Both the position numbers and the translations under genes were made by a program. This document shows, one piece after another, positions 41,606-53,000 of a stretch of 64,000 nucleotides of DNA. A model generated the notes under the pieces. That model was not told where the DNA came from. It made no database searches and worked only from the letters and a program-made list of their open reading frames with translations. How positions within the stretch are numbered: the stretch's first letter is position 1; each line of letters starts with the position of its first letter. The DNA comes from Bactericera cockerelli (Eukaryota > Arthropoda > Insecta > Hemiptera > Triozidae): NCBI GenBank assembly GCA_024516035.1, contig CM044955.1, positions 41,998,574 to 42,062,573 on the forward strand, read 5' to 3'.

Positions 41606-43157
41606 TGCGGAACAGAGAAATAAAAACGGGTTTAACTGGAAACTTTTGGGAAAAAAAACATTTTTTGATTATTATGAATTATGGGCCCATAGCAGGAACT
41701 AGAGTGCTTTGGAAAGAAACTTAAAAACCGGAAAAGTAAAATTGAAGAAAAAAACAGTATTTGATTAAATGTAATAATTATGGCCCTTAACAAAAATGAA
41801 ACAAAAATTGAAAAAGACAAAAAAAAAAATTGACAAAAAAAAAAAAATGGGGGATCGCTGAGTTTTAACTTTGGTGCAATTTGGAACAGAAAAGTCAAGT
41901 GAAATTGAAATGCTTACCTTTGTCGTACTTTTTTACAATATTATTATTATTTTTAAAAAAAGAATCACAAGAGCACACGCTTTGCACGAAATGTTATATT
42001 ATTTTCATGTTCAGAACAAACGTAGAACAAAACTGACTTGAACTCTATTTTCAGTGACTGTATTGAGGTACCTATATACCTATTCAGTATTTGTGATTGC
42101 ACTGATTGTGTTCTGAATAAAGTACATGACAAAGTACGGGAAATTATGCAATTTCAATAACAAAGTCTCTGGTGCCTTTGTGACCTCTGAGTCCTGCACT
42201 TTTATTCAAATAAAAGAGATGTTTGGTGTTCTGTACAACACCCAATATTGACAATGCTCTCAATAGACAAGTATTCCTTTGCAATTCATGTTCCATGAAT
42301 ATTTAGTATTTACCTAGTAATTGAATGGCTGGTCTGTCATACCTTTGTCTTTCTACACTTATTCTCAAAGCAATGTGATTTGTACATTCGAAATATTGAC
42401 AATGAATAACACGTGAGAACACTGAGAACCTTTGCCAAACATTTGATAGCTGATAAATATTAAATTTACCTATTGAATTCAAAGAAATTCACTCAGATAG
42501 TACAAACTATGTACATCAAAATTGAGTTTCATAAATAAATAAAAATCACCTTGAAAATTTTAATTATTCTAGTTTTTGTAATCTAGGCATTCATAATAAT
42601 TATGCTCTGTTGAAAAGGGTAAAATAATGTTTAGTAAAAAAGCATGGTTAGTAAAACTTTAAAAAGAATAGGTCCAAATTTCAACAATCAATAACGTTAC
42701 CTTGTTCAATATGATCAGTTTGGTTTTCAAACGCTTTTCGTAGTGCCAGAATATGAAGGCTTCGGGTCGGAAAATGTGAACCGTTCCTTTTTCCTGTGCA
42801 CGTCACATTCTGCTTTCTACTGTTCACTTTAAACGTCTCCATTTTGTACGTGATTAATTTTTCATTAGTCATAGCTAACCTCTCTGTTTCAAATTGAAAA
42901 AGCTCCACGAATACCGAGATCACGTCACAGTGTTGTTTTTTAATACATTATACATACCTAGTATTAACAGCAGTTTAAATGACTTTCATTTATGAATGCA
43001 GAAGTTCATAACAAAATATTTTTTGTTGTTGAGATTCACTATACCTACATTATTTTCTTTAAGTTAAGGAAAGTAAACATGGAATTGAACTACTGATTCT
43101 TTATACTTCAGAACATGTTCAATTATTTTTAATCAACTTTGATAAAAGTATATATTT
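41606..43157. other. AT-rich interval, unresolved open frame at 42681-42923 (-)
   Basis: The minus frame at 42923-42681 (80 codons) ends at a possible donor CAAG/gtaacg. It matches no family I know. It could be a 5' exon of AMFR or chance. Poly-A runs lie around 41820-41850. Confidence 0.3.
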
Positions 43158-43800
43158 TTACTTCCGAGAAATTTCTAATATTAGAAATTGGAAGTATTGT
43201 GTTCGTTTTTGTAAAAAAAAAAATTTTTTTGCTCCGATTTCAATTTTTTTCATATTTCTGGACGTTTCATAACCTCCTGAGCAAATTTGGTTTTGTGTCC
43301 GTCTGTCGGTCTGTCTGTCTGTCTGTCTGTCTGTTAAAACGATTCCTTGTAACGCGCAAATCTCGGAAACTACTCGACCGATTTTGATGAAATTTTGTAA
43401 ACATCTAGGAGACATTCTGTAAATGCTTATATCTCGTGAACGGTACACCCGATTTTGATGAAATTTTGTATGTATATGCATATTAATGTTCTACACAGGC
43501 TTTTTATATTTTCTTTTTAATTAATTATAATTTGACTCTGATATTTAAGAAAATCCGAAATTTTGGACAATAAAGTCAAAAAATAAGAAACACGACTTGC
43601 CGATACAGAATTTTTTGTAGAATTTAGAATGTAGAAAAAACGGTTTTCTACCATATAAAACAAATCTGAAGAAAATCGGTTCAGCCGTTTTGGAGCTACA
43701 AGTAATTTAGTATAAAAACTCAAAATTCGCACGTGTACACAATGTGAAACAATCACGAGGAAGTATTGTGTCCAAAATTATTGGCAGTGTTTTTTTTTAA
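43158..43800 (+). repeat. Hairpin-ended repeat family H, uninterrupted copy
   Basis: It starts with a hairpin (ACTTCCGAGAAATTTCTAAT against ATTAGAAATTGGAAGT), then GTATTGTGTTCGTTTTTG, a (TCTG)n array at about 43305-43335, ATATCTCGTGAACGGTACAC and GTTCAGCCGTTTTGGAGC, ending near GAGGAAGTATTGTGTCC. The reverse copy is at 21900-23030; a terminal fragment lies at 52965. Confidence 0.75.
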
Positions 43801-43934
43801 TGTAGCATATACATTTTACCTCACCTTTTACCAGAACAGTATCTTGATCGTAGTTATATCGTTGACTATTTGAATAAAATAAAATTCTCGTAAGTTGCCA
43901 AAAAAGTATTATATTTTGTTAATGATGATGTGAA

Positions 43935-44045
43935 TCACACCAACTCTTTTTAATTAATCTTTGCTGAACTTGTGATCTTGTGAATCGAATCACCGACCTC
44001 TGCCTCTACCGAGTCTGCCGCCTTATCGATTGTGCCTCTGAGGTA
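43935..44045 (-). repeat. tRNA-derived SINE, family C, copy 3
   Basis: On minus it reads TCGATAAGGCGGCAGACTCG, GAGGTCGGTGATTCGATTCA and TCAGCAAAGATTAATTAAAA, the family C head. Confidence 0.65.
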
Positions 44046-44395
44046 TAAATAGATTCCTTATCATATTAGTGCTAATTTATTGCTGTCACAATTACATTAC
44101 TCTCACTCGCCTTGTCAAATTTCGCCAATCTTGGGACTTGAACCACGGAGCTCCATGTTATGAGCTGTGATCCATGAAACTTACAAGTAAAGAGTCCAGA
44201 GGAGCAGAACAGCTCCTCTTAAAAACCCACCTCCCCTTGGTAAGAAAAGAGGAAGAGAAAGGTTAGACTAATAAAAGTGAAGGATTTATTTTTTAGTGGA
44301 TGTGCCAAATGTGCCAAATTTATCTTTGACTTCACGTTCGTGAGACCGAGAGGGAATTGGGGATAGGTTTTTACTCCTTTCAGTGGGAGGAGTTT

Positions 44396-44625
44396 GGAGG
44401 GGGAGAGAGAGTACATATAGAGAGAGAAAGTGAGAGTGAATTAAGGACAGGTATACTTCTTCGATTGAGGAAGGAGAGGGGCAAAGAGAAACAAATAGTG
44501 AGAGATAGAAAGCAAGAGAGGGAGAAAGCGAAATGGAGAAAGGGAAGAAGACAGTTAGCGAGCGAAATAGAGAGAGAAAGAACTCGAGGGGTGTGTGAGA
44601 GAGTAAAGATTATTTTAGTGCTGAC
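44396..44625. repeat. Purine-rich (GA) tract 1
   Basis: The + strand is dominated by GAGA, GGGAGAG and AAAGAGA with few pyrimidines. The Arg/Glu reading frame across it is a composition artefact. Confidence 0.8.
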
Positions 44626-44929
44626 AGTCGAGATAATACTGTCTTTTTTACCTCTTTTGCTATAGAAACGAAAAAATAGTGACCAGATAGTTGAAGCTCC
44701 AGGGTAGAATAGGTCAATGACTTGGAACTCATGTCGGGACTTTTAGCTTCCTAGGGAATTTCGTAATAACCAGGAGTCAAGAAGACGTAACAAAAAAGGG
44801 GCGATCTTCAAAACGTTATTGACTGGTATGAATAAGGTTTGGTTATTTTGAAACTGAAATTGATTCAGTGGAGCGTCGTAAGTCCGGATCGACGAACATA
44901 GTAAGTACAAAGTAGTACCTAGGAGTAGG

Positions 44930-45035
44930 ACCGACCTCACTCAGTAGCTTGATCGCTAAGGTGGTGGACTTGTAATCTGTAGGTCAGTAGTTCAAGCAAA
45001 AATCTAGTAAAGCTTGTTTGAGTAATTGTGATTAA
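44930..45035 (+). repeat. tRNA-derived SINE, family C, copy 4
   Basis: CCGACCTCACTCAGTAGCTT, TGTAATCTGTAGGTCAGTAG and ATCTAGTAAAGCTTGTTTGA match family C; box B is decayed. Confidence 0.65.
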
Positions 45036-45059
45036 CACAAATATTAAAACTTTACTTTT

Positions 45060-45329
45060 GAAACTGGATCAGCACAAATACAAGCAGTTGATAATGAAAA
45101 GAAATCGATATACGAACCATGTATAGAAGATCTGGCTAGAAGATATTTTAACATAGAAGCGGAAAAGTTCAAAGTTATAGGTCTACTGTTTGGTGCCCGT
45201 GGTGTGATTCCAAGTTTTACTTTCAATGTTCTGCGTGATTTGGGGATTCCATCAAGTTCACTTGTGGCTATGGGTTTGAAAGTGCTGAAGGATTCGATTC
45301 ACATCCTTCATCTCCATCTGTTCCATTGA
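45060..45329 (+). pseudogene. Fragment of an element-encoded protein (RT-containing element C-terminus)
   Basis: 90 open codons read EDLARRYFNIEAEKFKVIGL, then LFGARGVIPSFTFNVLRDLG and SSLVAMGLKVLKDSIHI before TGA. The VxGLLFGARGxIPxF block is one I associate with the C-terminal ends of some insect and cnidarian RT-type element proteins, from memory and not checked. No upstream RT domain is present, so it is a fragment directly joined to a SINE-C copy. Confidence 0.5.
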
Positions 45330-46871
45330 AGCTATATCAATTTGATGTTCAAATTTTTTATTGATAATAATTGCTCAAGTGTCAAATTCTGCATGTTATA
45401 TAAACTTATTTGTATATAAAAAAAGTATTTTGGAAAGCCGGACTGAATAGTCAGGTGACAGATGTGTCACACGGTCGAGAAGTACTCAAATATATAAATA
45501 CTGAACATAATAATATAATAATATCTAACCCCAATACCTTGCTCCATAAGACAGCGGATTCTTAACTCCTAATAGGTCGGGCGGCCATTTAGTCCAAAGT
45601 ATAGTATATTTTACTAAGGCTGGTTTGAATAATTTAATATCACGTTTTTTGATTAATAAATATATGATAATTAGACAGTGTCATCATGATGTCAGGACGA
45701 ACCACGTGTAAAACGAAAGCCACAAGACTGATTATTTAAGAAGCTATAATTCTTTTCAAATCGATGAACAAGCACTACCCTCTCCCTCCACCCCTTCATC
45801 GTTGTGTAACATGACCTAAATATCAATAAAAAAGATTCAATAAAAAAAGGGGGGACATTTTATTACTGTCAGTGATTTCAACATTGGTTAAGAATTCACT
45901 GCCTGAAAATGGTTGGAGTGACATTTTGTCATCACGGCTTTCATAATAAAAACCAATGAAAGTGCTCCCTACAACACGGGGTGCTGACAAACATAAAGTG
46001 TTTGAGTACCCCCTGGAGGATTGACTTGGGCAACCTACATTTTTTTTTCGACATTTTCTTCGAAAAAGGGAAACATCTCAAATTTTCCTCGATTTTGCCG
46101 ACCTCGGTTGCTCGATTGTGAAGACAGCAGAGCCGCGCTTGTAGCCTGAAGCTCGTGGTTTGAGTATTAACTATGGAGAAATTCATTTACTGTTTAGTGT
46201 ACAACAACTCTATATTGTTTTGAATGAGATAGTGCTACAGTTGACCTATACTAGGTACTGATCATTTGAATTAAGGAATATTCACGGCATTTACGACCAG
46301 AAAAGATCTTTTTTTGTTGCCCATCCATCTCTCGGTAATCTGACGGCTAACCTAAGATCAAGTGTGATGATGAGTCATTTTCGTTGAAACGATTGATTAC
46401 TCAATTCTACAAATAGCAAAACCCATAGGTACCTACACCACCAAAAGTTCTTTCAAACTTGAATTTCTTTATCATTCAGAATCAGAACCCTGAAAGCCCC
46501 TAAATGGTTTTCTTCCCTGAATAACTTTAACTTCCACACCTAAGTTTTCTGTTTTCCAATATTTGCACCAGAACTCTCTCGATAATATAAAGGAAGTGTC
46601 AAAAGTTCGCTGTTGACTGACAGACAGACAAGTGTGATGTGTGAGAGTAACATCCGCTCTCGTTCCTTCTTTTCTTTAGAATTCTGTGACATGTCTTCTA
46701 AATGTTTGGAAAATCTCTTGAGACACTACTCACACTGAACAAGTGAACACGTTACGAGGTTTCGATTTCCTAAAGGTTTTCTTCTTTGATGTTCCTAACT
46801 AGACATGGGGTAGTGTATGTACTAGGTATGAAGGTATGGTAGTAAGTTGAGTTCAAATTCTTATATTTATC
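45330..46871. other. Intergenic; tRNA-like fragment near 46095
   Basis: CCGACCTCGGTTGCTCGATT followed by TTGTAGCCTGAAGCTCG near 46095-46165 resembles a SINE-C head. Nothing else recognised. Confidence 0.4.
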
Positions 46872-47053
46872 TGATATGTTTGTTATTTTACTCTAATACA
46901 ACTTAATAGGTATAGAAATGAAATAGTAAAGACACCATTTTATTTACAAGAACAGTAATAGGAAAAACGTTTATTTCGGAAGTCAAATCTAGAATGACAG
47001 GACTTGGGGAAAAGTTCCCAGTAGATCAAATATTGTTCAGCCAGTATACATCA
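46872..47053 (-). repeat. Gypsy 3' LTR (element orientation minus)
   Basis: 182 bp. Its first three bases in element orientation (TGA) also serve as the pol stop codon. Confidence 0.93.
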
Positions 47054-48823
47054 GTCCTCCCCCCTATAATGTGTGGACCGCATCTGGTCCACATGTCGCC
47101 GCCAGACCCTCCCATCATCCAGCAACACCCAGTAGTGGACAGATCCCTCCTTTCTTTGAACACTACCAAATTTCCACTTGGAATCTCTAGTGTAGTTCCT
47201 TACTTGAACTCGATCGTTAATTTGAAAACTTCTCGAGACAGTGTAAGTTCTACTCTCAGGAACAAGAGATACTCTTGGCTTCATGATAACATCCAGTCTT
47301 GTCCTCACATCTCTTCCAAGCATGAGCACGTAGGGACTCATCCCCTCTGCGTTTGGAATTTTTCTTAACTGCATAAGAAGTCTGGCTAATTTTAGGTGGA
47401 CATCTCCCGGCTCATCCGACATACAATGAAGATAATTTTTCACAGTCTGCACCGACCTCTCAGCTTGCCCATTGGATGAAGGATGAAACACAGCGGAAAA
47501 CTTATGAACCACACCATTGCTCTCTAGAAAGTTTTTAAACAAATAGGAAGTAAATTGAGGTCCATTATCCGACACTAGTACCGAACAGATACCAAAATTT
47601 GTAAAAAGCCGTCGCAGCTCCCTGATGCAAAAGTCCGTAGTGGTTGACTTCGTAGGAATTACTTCAACCCATTTGGTAAAGGAGTCAACCACTATGAAAT
47701 AGAACAAACCATTAACTGGACCAGCAAAATCGATGTGTACTCGCTGCCATGGCTCCTTTGCGGGCTCCCAAGGGTGACACTGAACTTTGGGTGGGTTATT
47801 TTGTTTTTCACAGCAATGTTTACATTTCCTCACGGATTCTTCTATATCTCTATCTATATTTTTCCAATAGCAATAACACCTTGCCAGCGCTTTCATTCTT
47901 ACCATACCCAAGTGTCCAGTGTGAAGCTCTTGTAATACACTAGTTCGCAAGGGAGCTGGTATCATCACACGGGTACCTTTTAGTAGACATCCGTCTTGCA
48001 ATGTAATTTCGGTATTTTCGTAGCCCAGCGACTTCAAACACTTGCCTGTCTCCAGTGCATCCAAAATCATTTTCAAATCAGGATCTAGTTGTGTTTCCTG
48101 TTGAATGGTTTGATATGAAATGCTATTCAATGTTTTTATTTGATTAGCTTGGAACTTGTAGGTCTGATTTGTAATATTAGGATCGGTATTTTCAGTAGGA
48201 AATCGGGAAAGAAAATCTGCATTACAGTGCTCACTGGTTCTTTTATACTCAATGGTGTAATCGAATCCTGATAAGAACAGCGCATAGTGTAACATTCTAG
48301 TAGCCGACAGTGCAGGTAACGTCTTCAAAGGATTAAATATTGTGGTCAACGGTTTATTATCTGTAATAAGGATAAATTTCCTACCGTACACATATTGAAA
48401 GAATCGTTTGATGCCCCAGTAAATCGCCGTCGCTTCTCTGTCTATCTGACTGTAGTTTCTCTCGCAGGCAGTAAGAGATCTGGACGCAAAGGCAATCGGC
48501 CTCTCAGAACCATCTGGGTACCTATGCGATAGGCAAGCACCTAGACCGACAGGGCTAGCATCAGTGGCTAAGGTAATTGTAAGATCCGGGTTATAGTGAA
48601 CCAACACATTTTCATTACATATTTCTTCTTTTACCATTTCAAAACTTTTCTGACACCCGGTTGTCCACGTGAACTTCCTGCCTTTGCGAAGCAACTGATT
48701 TAATGGATTCAGTATGGTTGCTAAGTTTGAAATAAATTTATTATAATAGTTTGCCATTCCTAAAAATGTTCGGAGTTCAGAAACATTTTCTGGGCGCTTT
48801 GCGTTTTTAATGGCTAAAACTTG
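47051..48823 (-). CDS. Gypsy RT connection, RNase H and integrase
   Basis: A long open frame gives ANYYNKFISNLATILNPLNQ (RT thumb), LATDASPVGLGACLSHR and ITDNKPL (RNase H), HTGHLGMVRMKALARCYCYW with CKHCCEKQ (integrase HHCC zinc finger), and HIDFAGPV, VSDNGPQF and SNGQAERS for the D, D and E of the catalytic core. It ends YRGED with a stop formed by the LTR. It lacks its own start because the frame break at about 48820 separates it from the RT. Confidence 0.9.
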   Translation of the reverse strand, partial: QVLAIKNAKRPENVSELRTFLGMANYYNKFISNLATILNPLNQLLRKGRKFTWTTGCQKSFEMVKEEICNENVLVHYNPDLTITLATDASPVGLGACLSHRYPDGSERPIAFASRSLTACERNYSQIDREATAIYWGIKRFFQYVYGRKFILITDNKPLTTIFNPLKTLPALSATRMLHYALFLSGFDYTIEYKRTSEHCNADFLSRFPTENTDPNITNQTYKFQANQIKTLNSISYQTIQQETQLDPDLKMILDALETGKCLKSLGYENTEITLQDGCLLKGTRVMIPAPLRTSVLQELHTGHLGMVRMKALARCYCYWKNIDRDIEESVRKCKHCCEKQNNPPKVQCHPWEPAKEPWQRVHIDFAGPVNGLFYFIVVDSFTKWVEVIPTKSTTTDFCIRELRRLFTNFGICSVLVSDNGPQFTSYLFKNFLESNGVVHKFSAVFHPSSNGQAERSVQTVKNYLHCMSDEPGDVHLKLARLLMQLRKIPNAEGMSPYVLMLGRDVRTRLDVIMKPRVSLVPESRTYTVSRSFQINDRVQVRNYTRDSKWKFGSVQRKEGSVHYWVLLDDGRVWRRHVDQMRSTHYRGED

Positions 48824-49599
48824 TCTTCCATTTTGTGCAAGCCATGTTCATCAATTTTATGTCCCAGGTAGTGAATACTTTTTTGGAAAAATTTACATTT
48901 GTCCCTGTTTAAAGTTAAATTCTGGGATTGTATTAAGTCTAACACAGTATTCAATCTACTTAGAAGTTCATTGTATGATGCACCCTGTATGATGATGTCA
49001 TCAAAAAAACATTGTACACCGGATAGACCCTGTAATAATTTGTCCATATATTGTTGCCATAGTCCTGGGGCTACTTTTACTCCGAACATAAGTCGGTTTA
49101 CCCTGTATACACCCTTGTGCGTACTTAAACTCTGAAGAATGGCACTCTCTTCGTTCATTTGGTAATGTAAGTAGGCTTTGCTCAGATCTAAAGTGCAGAA
49201 GAACTTACCCCCGTTCATCTGAGAAAAAATATCGTCTATTCTAGGAATGGGATAGTTCACGTCCTGGATACATTTGTTAAGAGTTACCTTATAATCGGCA
49301 CAGATCCTGATATCACCATTGGGTTTGTCAATGGGTACAATAGGGGTACCCCACTCAGAGTGCTCGATCTTGTCAAGATTCCATCTCTTTCCAGGCGGTC
49401 CAGTTCTTTCTCTATTTTCTCTCTCCTAGAATAAGGTATAGGGCGAGGTTTGAAGAAAATGGGCGTGGCCTCAGGTTTCAGTTTTAGTACACCTTTTTCA
49501 TTTGGTATTGCACCTATTTTATCTGTAAACACTTTTTCGTACTTTTTTAGAATTTCCTCAAGTTGTAAATTTTCTTCAGCTTTCAGTAATTTAATTTCA
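48814..49599 (-). pseudogene. Gypsy reverse transcriptase, frameshifted
   Basis: The frame continues directly after the gag-protease TGA (AEIKLLKAEENLQLEEILKK, FFKPRPIPYSRREKIEKELD), then shifts by one base near 49370. The next frame holds PIPRIDDIFSQMNGGKFFCT, LDLSKAYLHYQMNEES (motif A) and CFFDDIIIQG (the xxDD catalytic pair), and shifts again near 48820 in a T-run before the thumb. Confidence 0.85.
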
Positions 49600-49601
49600 G
49601 C

Positions 49602-51191
49602 TCAGTCTAGATTAACCTCTCGTATCCAATCTCTACCAAAAATTGGGTCTACATCCTGACTGATGATGAATATTTTACCAACAAATGTCTGGGTTTTATA
49701 TCGACATGTCACAAAGCTCACTCCCTTTGGTAGAATCGTCTCTCCTGTGTAAGTTTTCATTTGAACATTTGTTTTAAAAATCTTTTTATTAATATTTAAA
49801 GCCTTGAAGTCTGAGTAAGATATCGAGCTCAACGCTGCCCCCGTATCAACCTCCATACTAAAATGTTTGTTTTCAATGTCAATATTTACCATGAACTTGT
49901 CGGTCTTGACGGTGCGCAGTACGTTTACCTCGTAGTCTTCGCTCGCTGTAGAATTCTCTTCATCTACCTGGTGAGCTTTTCTACTGCCGCTGCGGCTGCC
50001 TTGTAATCTGCCGCTGTCACTGCCACCAGTGTTGCCGCCGCCCTTTCCTGACTGACAGACACGCGCTATGTGTCCCAGCTTATCACATCTCCGGCAGAAC
50101 TCAGACCGGAACTTGCAGACGTTGGCCCTGTGGTTCTCTTGCCCACAGCGATAGCACTTTCCTGCTAATTTAGAGAAATACCCATTGTTAAATTTTTTAT
50201 TATTCAACTTAGGTGTTTGAGAATATTGCACGCGATTAGAAAACATATTTTGCTTCACCTGATGTAATTTTGTGTACTGTCCATTGTACTCAGTAGAATT
50301 AGATACTGTATTACTCATGAATTGATTTTCTGATTTCGAGAATTCTATTGTAATTGCTCTATGAATTAAATCTTGAAAAGTAGCAGTGTTTTTCTCTTGT
50401 AGTAATTGTACCCGAATATCAGAATCACGTAGACCACGGATAAATTGTAAAGCTAGAAATGCATTAGCTGTACAATTGTTACACTTCTCACAGTTAAACT
50501 TACAATGTTTTGCTAACTTTTTCAATTCAGTAGAATATTCATTTACCGATTCATTTGGCTCTTGTGTACGACAGATAAATTTATTCTGCAGTGCCCATAA
50601 GCTAGGACTAGGCTCAATATATTCCTTCATCATAGTAACCAGTACATCATATTCCTTTGTAATAGGATCCTCGGGTGCACACATATTGTACAAATTTTCA
50701 TGCATACGTGGCGTCAGTGCATGTAACAGTGTATACACTTTGAGCCTACTGTCTGTGTGTCCCTTCAATACCATGAAAGTTTCCAACCGTTTTATGAAAT
50801 TACTAAAAGTTTCATCCTCTTGATAGGGCACAAAAGTCAAGTTTGATGTCGTACACATCTCAGTTGCACTTTTACTGGCAGAGCTAGCGCTACTCAGATT
50901 AGTAGCATGAGTACCAATAATCATATTTCTGAATTGTAAAATAAGAACTTTAATACCTGTAATAGTCTCCTGTATGTCGAATCGGTAGTCATCCTGAGAC
51001 TCTGTGTCTTCACCTGTGACTAACAAATCCAACCCATCCTGTATCCGTTCGTATCTCGTTCTGTAGTCCTCAACATTGTCTTCGTAAACTTTCAGCTCTT
51101 CCATTGTGCAATTTTCCGTAATTTTCTGCTTGGTTTTCGTCAGTAAAGCCTTCACAGTACCTCGTTTGACTTTCAACTCTGCAATGCTCAT
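49602..51191 (-). CDS. Gypsy gag-protease
   Basis: 529 codons from the ATG at 51191 (MSIAELKVKRGTVKALLTKT), preferred over upstream non-ATG codons that fall in the primer-binding region. The capsid-like part includes PYQEDETFSNFIKRLETFMV and EPNESVNEYSTELKKLAKHC. Two CCHC-type zinc knuckles follow (CYRCGQENHRANVC, CRRCDKLGHIARVC), then an aspartic protease with VDTGAALSSI. A TGA at 49602 stops it in the same frame as the RT that follows. Confidence 0.9.
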   Translation of the reverse strand: MSIAELKVKRGTVKALLTKTKQKITENCTMEELKVYEDNVEDYRTRYERIQDGLDLLVTGEDTESQDDYRFDIQETITGIKVLILQFRNMIIGTHATNLSSASSASKSATEMCTTSNLTFVPYQEDETFSNFIKRLETFMVLKGHTDSRLKVYTLLHALTPRMHENLYNMCAPEDPITKEYDVLVTMMKEYIEPSPSLWALQNKFICRTQEPNESVNEYSTELKKLAKHCKFNCEKCNNCTANAFLALQFIRGLRDSDIRVQLLQEKNTATFQDLIHRAITIEFSKSENQFMSNTVSNSTEYNGQYTKLHQVKQNMFSNRVQYSQTPKLNNKKFNNGYFSKLAGKCYRCGQENHRANVCKFRSEFCRRCDKLGHIARVCQSGKGGGNTGGSDSGRLQGSRSGSRKAHQVDEENSTASEDYEVNVLRTVKTDKFMVNIDIENKHFSMEVDTGAALSSISYSDFKALNINKKIFKTNVQMKTYTGETILPKGVSFVTCRYKTQTFVGKIFIISQDVDPIFGRDWIREVNLD

Positions 51192-51226
51192 TGTAGTGCT
51201 TTCTTCTTTTCTCCTCGTCGCCAATT

Positions 51227-51408
51227 TGATATGTTTGTTATTTTACTCTAATACAACTTAATAGGTATAGAAATGAAATAGTAAAGACACCATTTTATTT
51301 ACAAGAACAGTAATAGGAAAAACGTTTATTTCGGAAGTCAAATCTAGAATGACAGGACTTGGGGAAAAGTTCCCAGCAGATCAAATATTGTTCAGCCAGT
51401 ATACATCA
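51227..51408 (-). repeat. Gypsy 5' LTR (element orientation minus)
   Basis: 182 bp, one difference from the other LTR. TTATC follows on + as the target duplication. Confidence 0.93.
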
Positions 51409-52561
51409 TTATCTATTTAAATAAGTACCATTTTGGTTTAAAAATTCACAATAGTTCCTATTTAAATAGGTACTAACTTGGTTAAGAAAATTCACAAGTT
51501 GAAATTTTCTTCAAAAATTATCTTTTCAATGTTTTATGTTTACTAGCCATAAAATAAACACGTTTTTTTTAGATTGATTCATAATAATTTTATTAAATCC
51601 TCAACGCCTTATACCTACTTCTTTTACCCAGAAAATTGATGAAATATTTCTTCATTTCCTAAGAAATTTAAGGCAAAATTTTCCATGAACATTTCATAGA
51701 ATAAAATTCTTTGAAGAGGAAGTGTCGGTCGGTAGCAGGAAGTTTACAGCTAGTCTTTTTTCAAGTAGGTATTAGAAATACGAGTATTTATGCCGCACTA
51801 AAATTTGTTCTGGTATTCTGGTGGATTAGGGTTTCAAAAAAGTCGTAAAAAACATTTTAACGTAATTAACTGTCTAGATATTACATAGATTAGATACCAA
51901 AATACATAGGTACGTATTTAATAATTAGATATCTAAAATAAAATTGTGGGCTTTAATTTTATTAGTTACAAAAAGAATACGTTAATACATATTCTTTTTG
52001 AAAGTAACTATTATAAGGATCAATTTCACGCAAATAAGAAATTGCTCTTTTCAATAAAACATGTGAAGAAATGACTATAATAATAAATCTAAGTTATTAA
52101 TAGATTATTGTTCTGAAAAAAAGAAAACACTTTCTTGCTAACTAAAAGTTCAAAAAAAACGTTATACGAGCGTGTCAATAAAAAATCAGAAAAATCGGGC
52201 AAGGAATAAAACACCAGATTATATTAACAACCGGTTCGCGGCCTGATGACAGTCAACTGATTATTGGAATACTGGAACACAACTGTTCCGTAGACCTGAA
52301 CCTAGGAAGAAAGTGGAGAGATCAGATAAAAAAATGGCTGCATTGTTTCGGAGAGTATTATAGCGGAATTATTGTTATGAAACAGATATTAAATGATCCC
52401 GCACAATAGTCCTGCATCCTTACAGGAATTTGTATTACCTCCAGGGGCGAGGTTTATGAGCCTGGGACAGACCTGGAGTACTGAGAGTTCCGTAAAATAT
52501 GAGATGTGACTGGTCTAAGAGTATTATTTTTTCATAATGTTAGCACATTTGTGTTAATCAC
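51409..52561. other. AT-rich intergenic sequence
   Basis: No coding exon or element end recognised. ATTTAAATA and similar simple motifs are common. Confidence 0.45.
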
Positions 52562-52682
52562 TTTCGTGATATCACAACCACTCAAACTCGCTTTACAAAA
52601 TCTAGCTGACACCGGGACTTGAACAACCGACCTCCAGGTTACAAGTCCGACGCCTTATCGATCAAGCTATTAAGGCCGGTAT
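52562..52682 (-). repeat. tRNA-derived SINE, family C, copy 5
   Basis: On minus it reads TAGCTTGATCGATAAGGCGT, GGAGGTCGGTTGTTCAAGTC and AGATTTTGTAAAGCGAGTTT, with ACTCAAACTCG at the tail, close to the copy at 27652. Confidence 0.75.
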
Positions 52683-52964
52683 TAATCATAATAAGGTGAC
52701 TGTAAAATCAAACCTGTGAACTAAAGGTCTACGGGTAAACCCTTATTGTCAGTTAACAGGAAGACTCTTAACTGACAATAAGGGAAACAAATTTCAAATT
52801 TCCTAAAAAACACATTTTTTTACTGACGCTTCTTCTACAACAGAGGTATTACGGGACCGGCGATGGTTCTACCCTCCATCCGAAAAAAATCTCTCAAACC
52901 CGTTACTCAAATTAACCTCACCCAGTCTCGTTTGGGTCGGTAACAGCCAAACGAAACTGTTCAT

Positions 52965-53000
52965 TATTACTTCCGAGAAAATTAGAAATCGGAAGTATTT
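52965..53000 (+). repeat. Family H terminal hairpin fragment
   Basis: TTACTTCCGAGAAAATTAGA folding on AATCGGAAGTATTTT, the end seen at 43158. Confidence 0.5.

Larger units (their letters stand above)
46872..51408 (-). mobile_element. Ty3/Gypsy LTR retrotransposon, 4.5 kb, 5-bp TSD
   Basis: Two 182-bp direct LTRs (46872-47053, 51227-51408) start TGATATG and end CATCA on +, and differ by one base that I can see (CCAGTAGATC versus CCAGCAGATC). TTATC flanks both sides. In element orientation (minus) the primer-binding site follows the 5' LTR (TTGGCGACGAGGAGA), then gag-protease, RT, RNase H, integrase and a polypurine tract (AGGGGGGAGGAC) abutting the 3' LTR. PR-RT-RH-IN order places it in Ty3/Gypsy. 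There is no envelope gene. Pol is broken at three places, so it is not autonomous as assembled. Confidence 0.95.
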
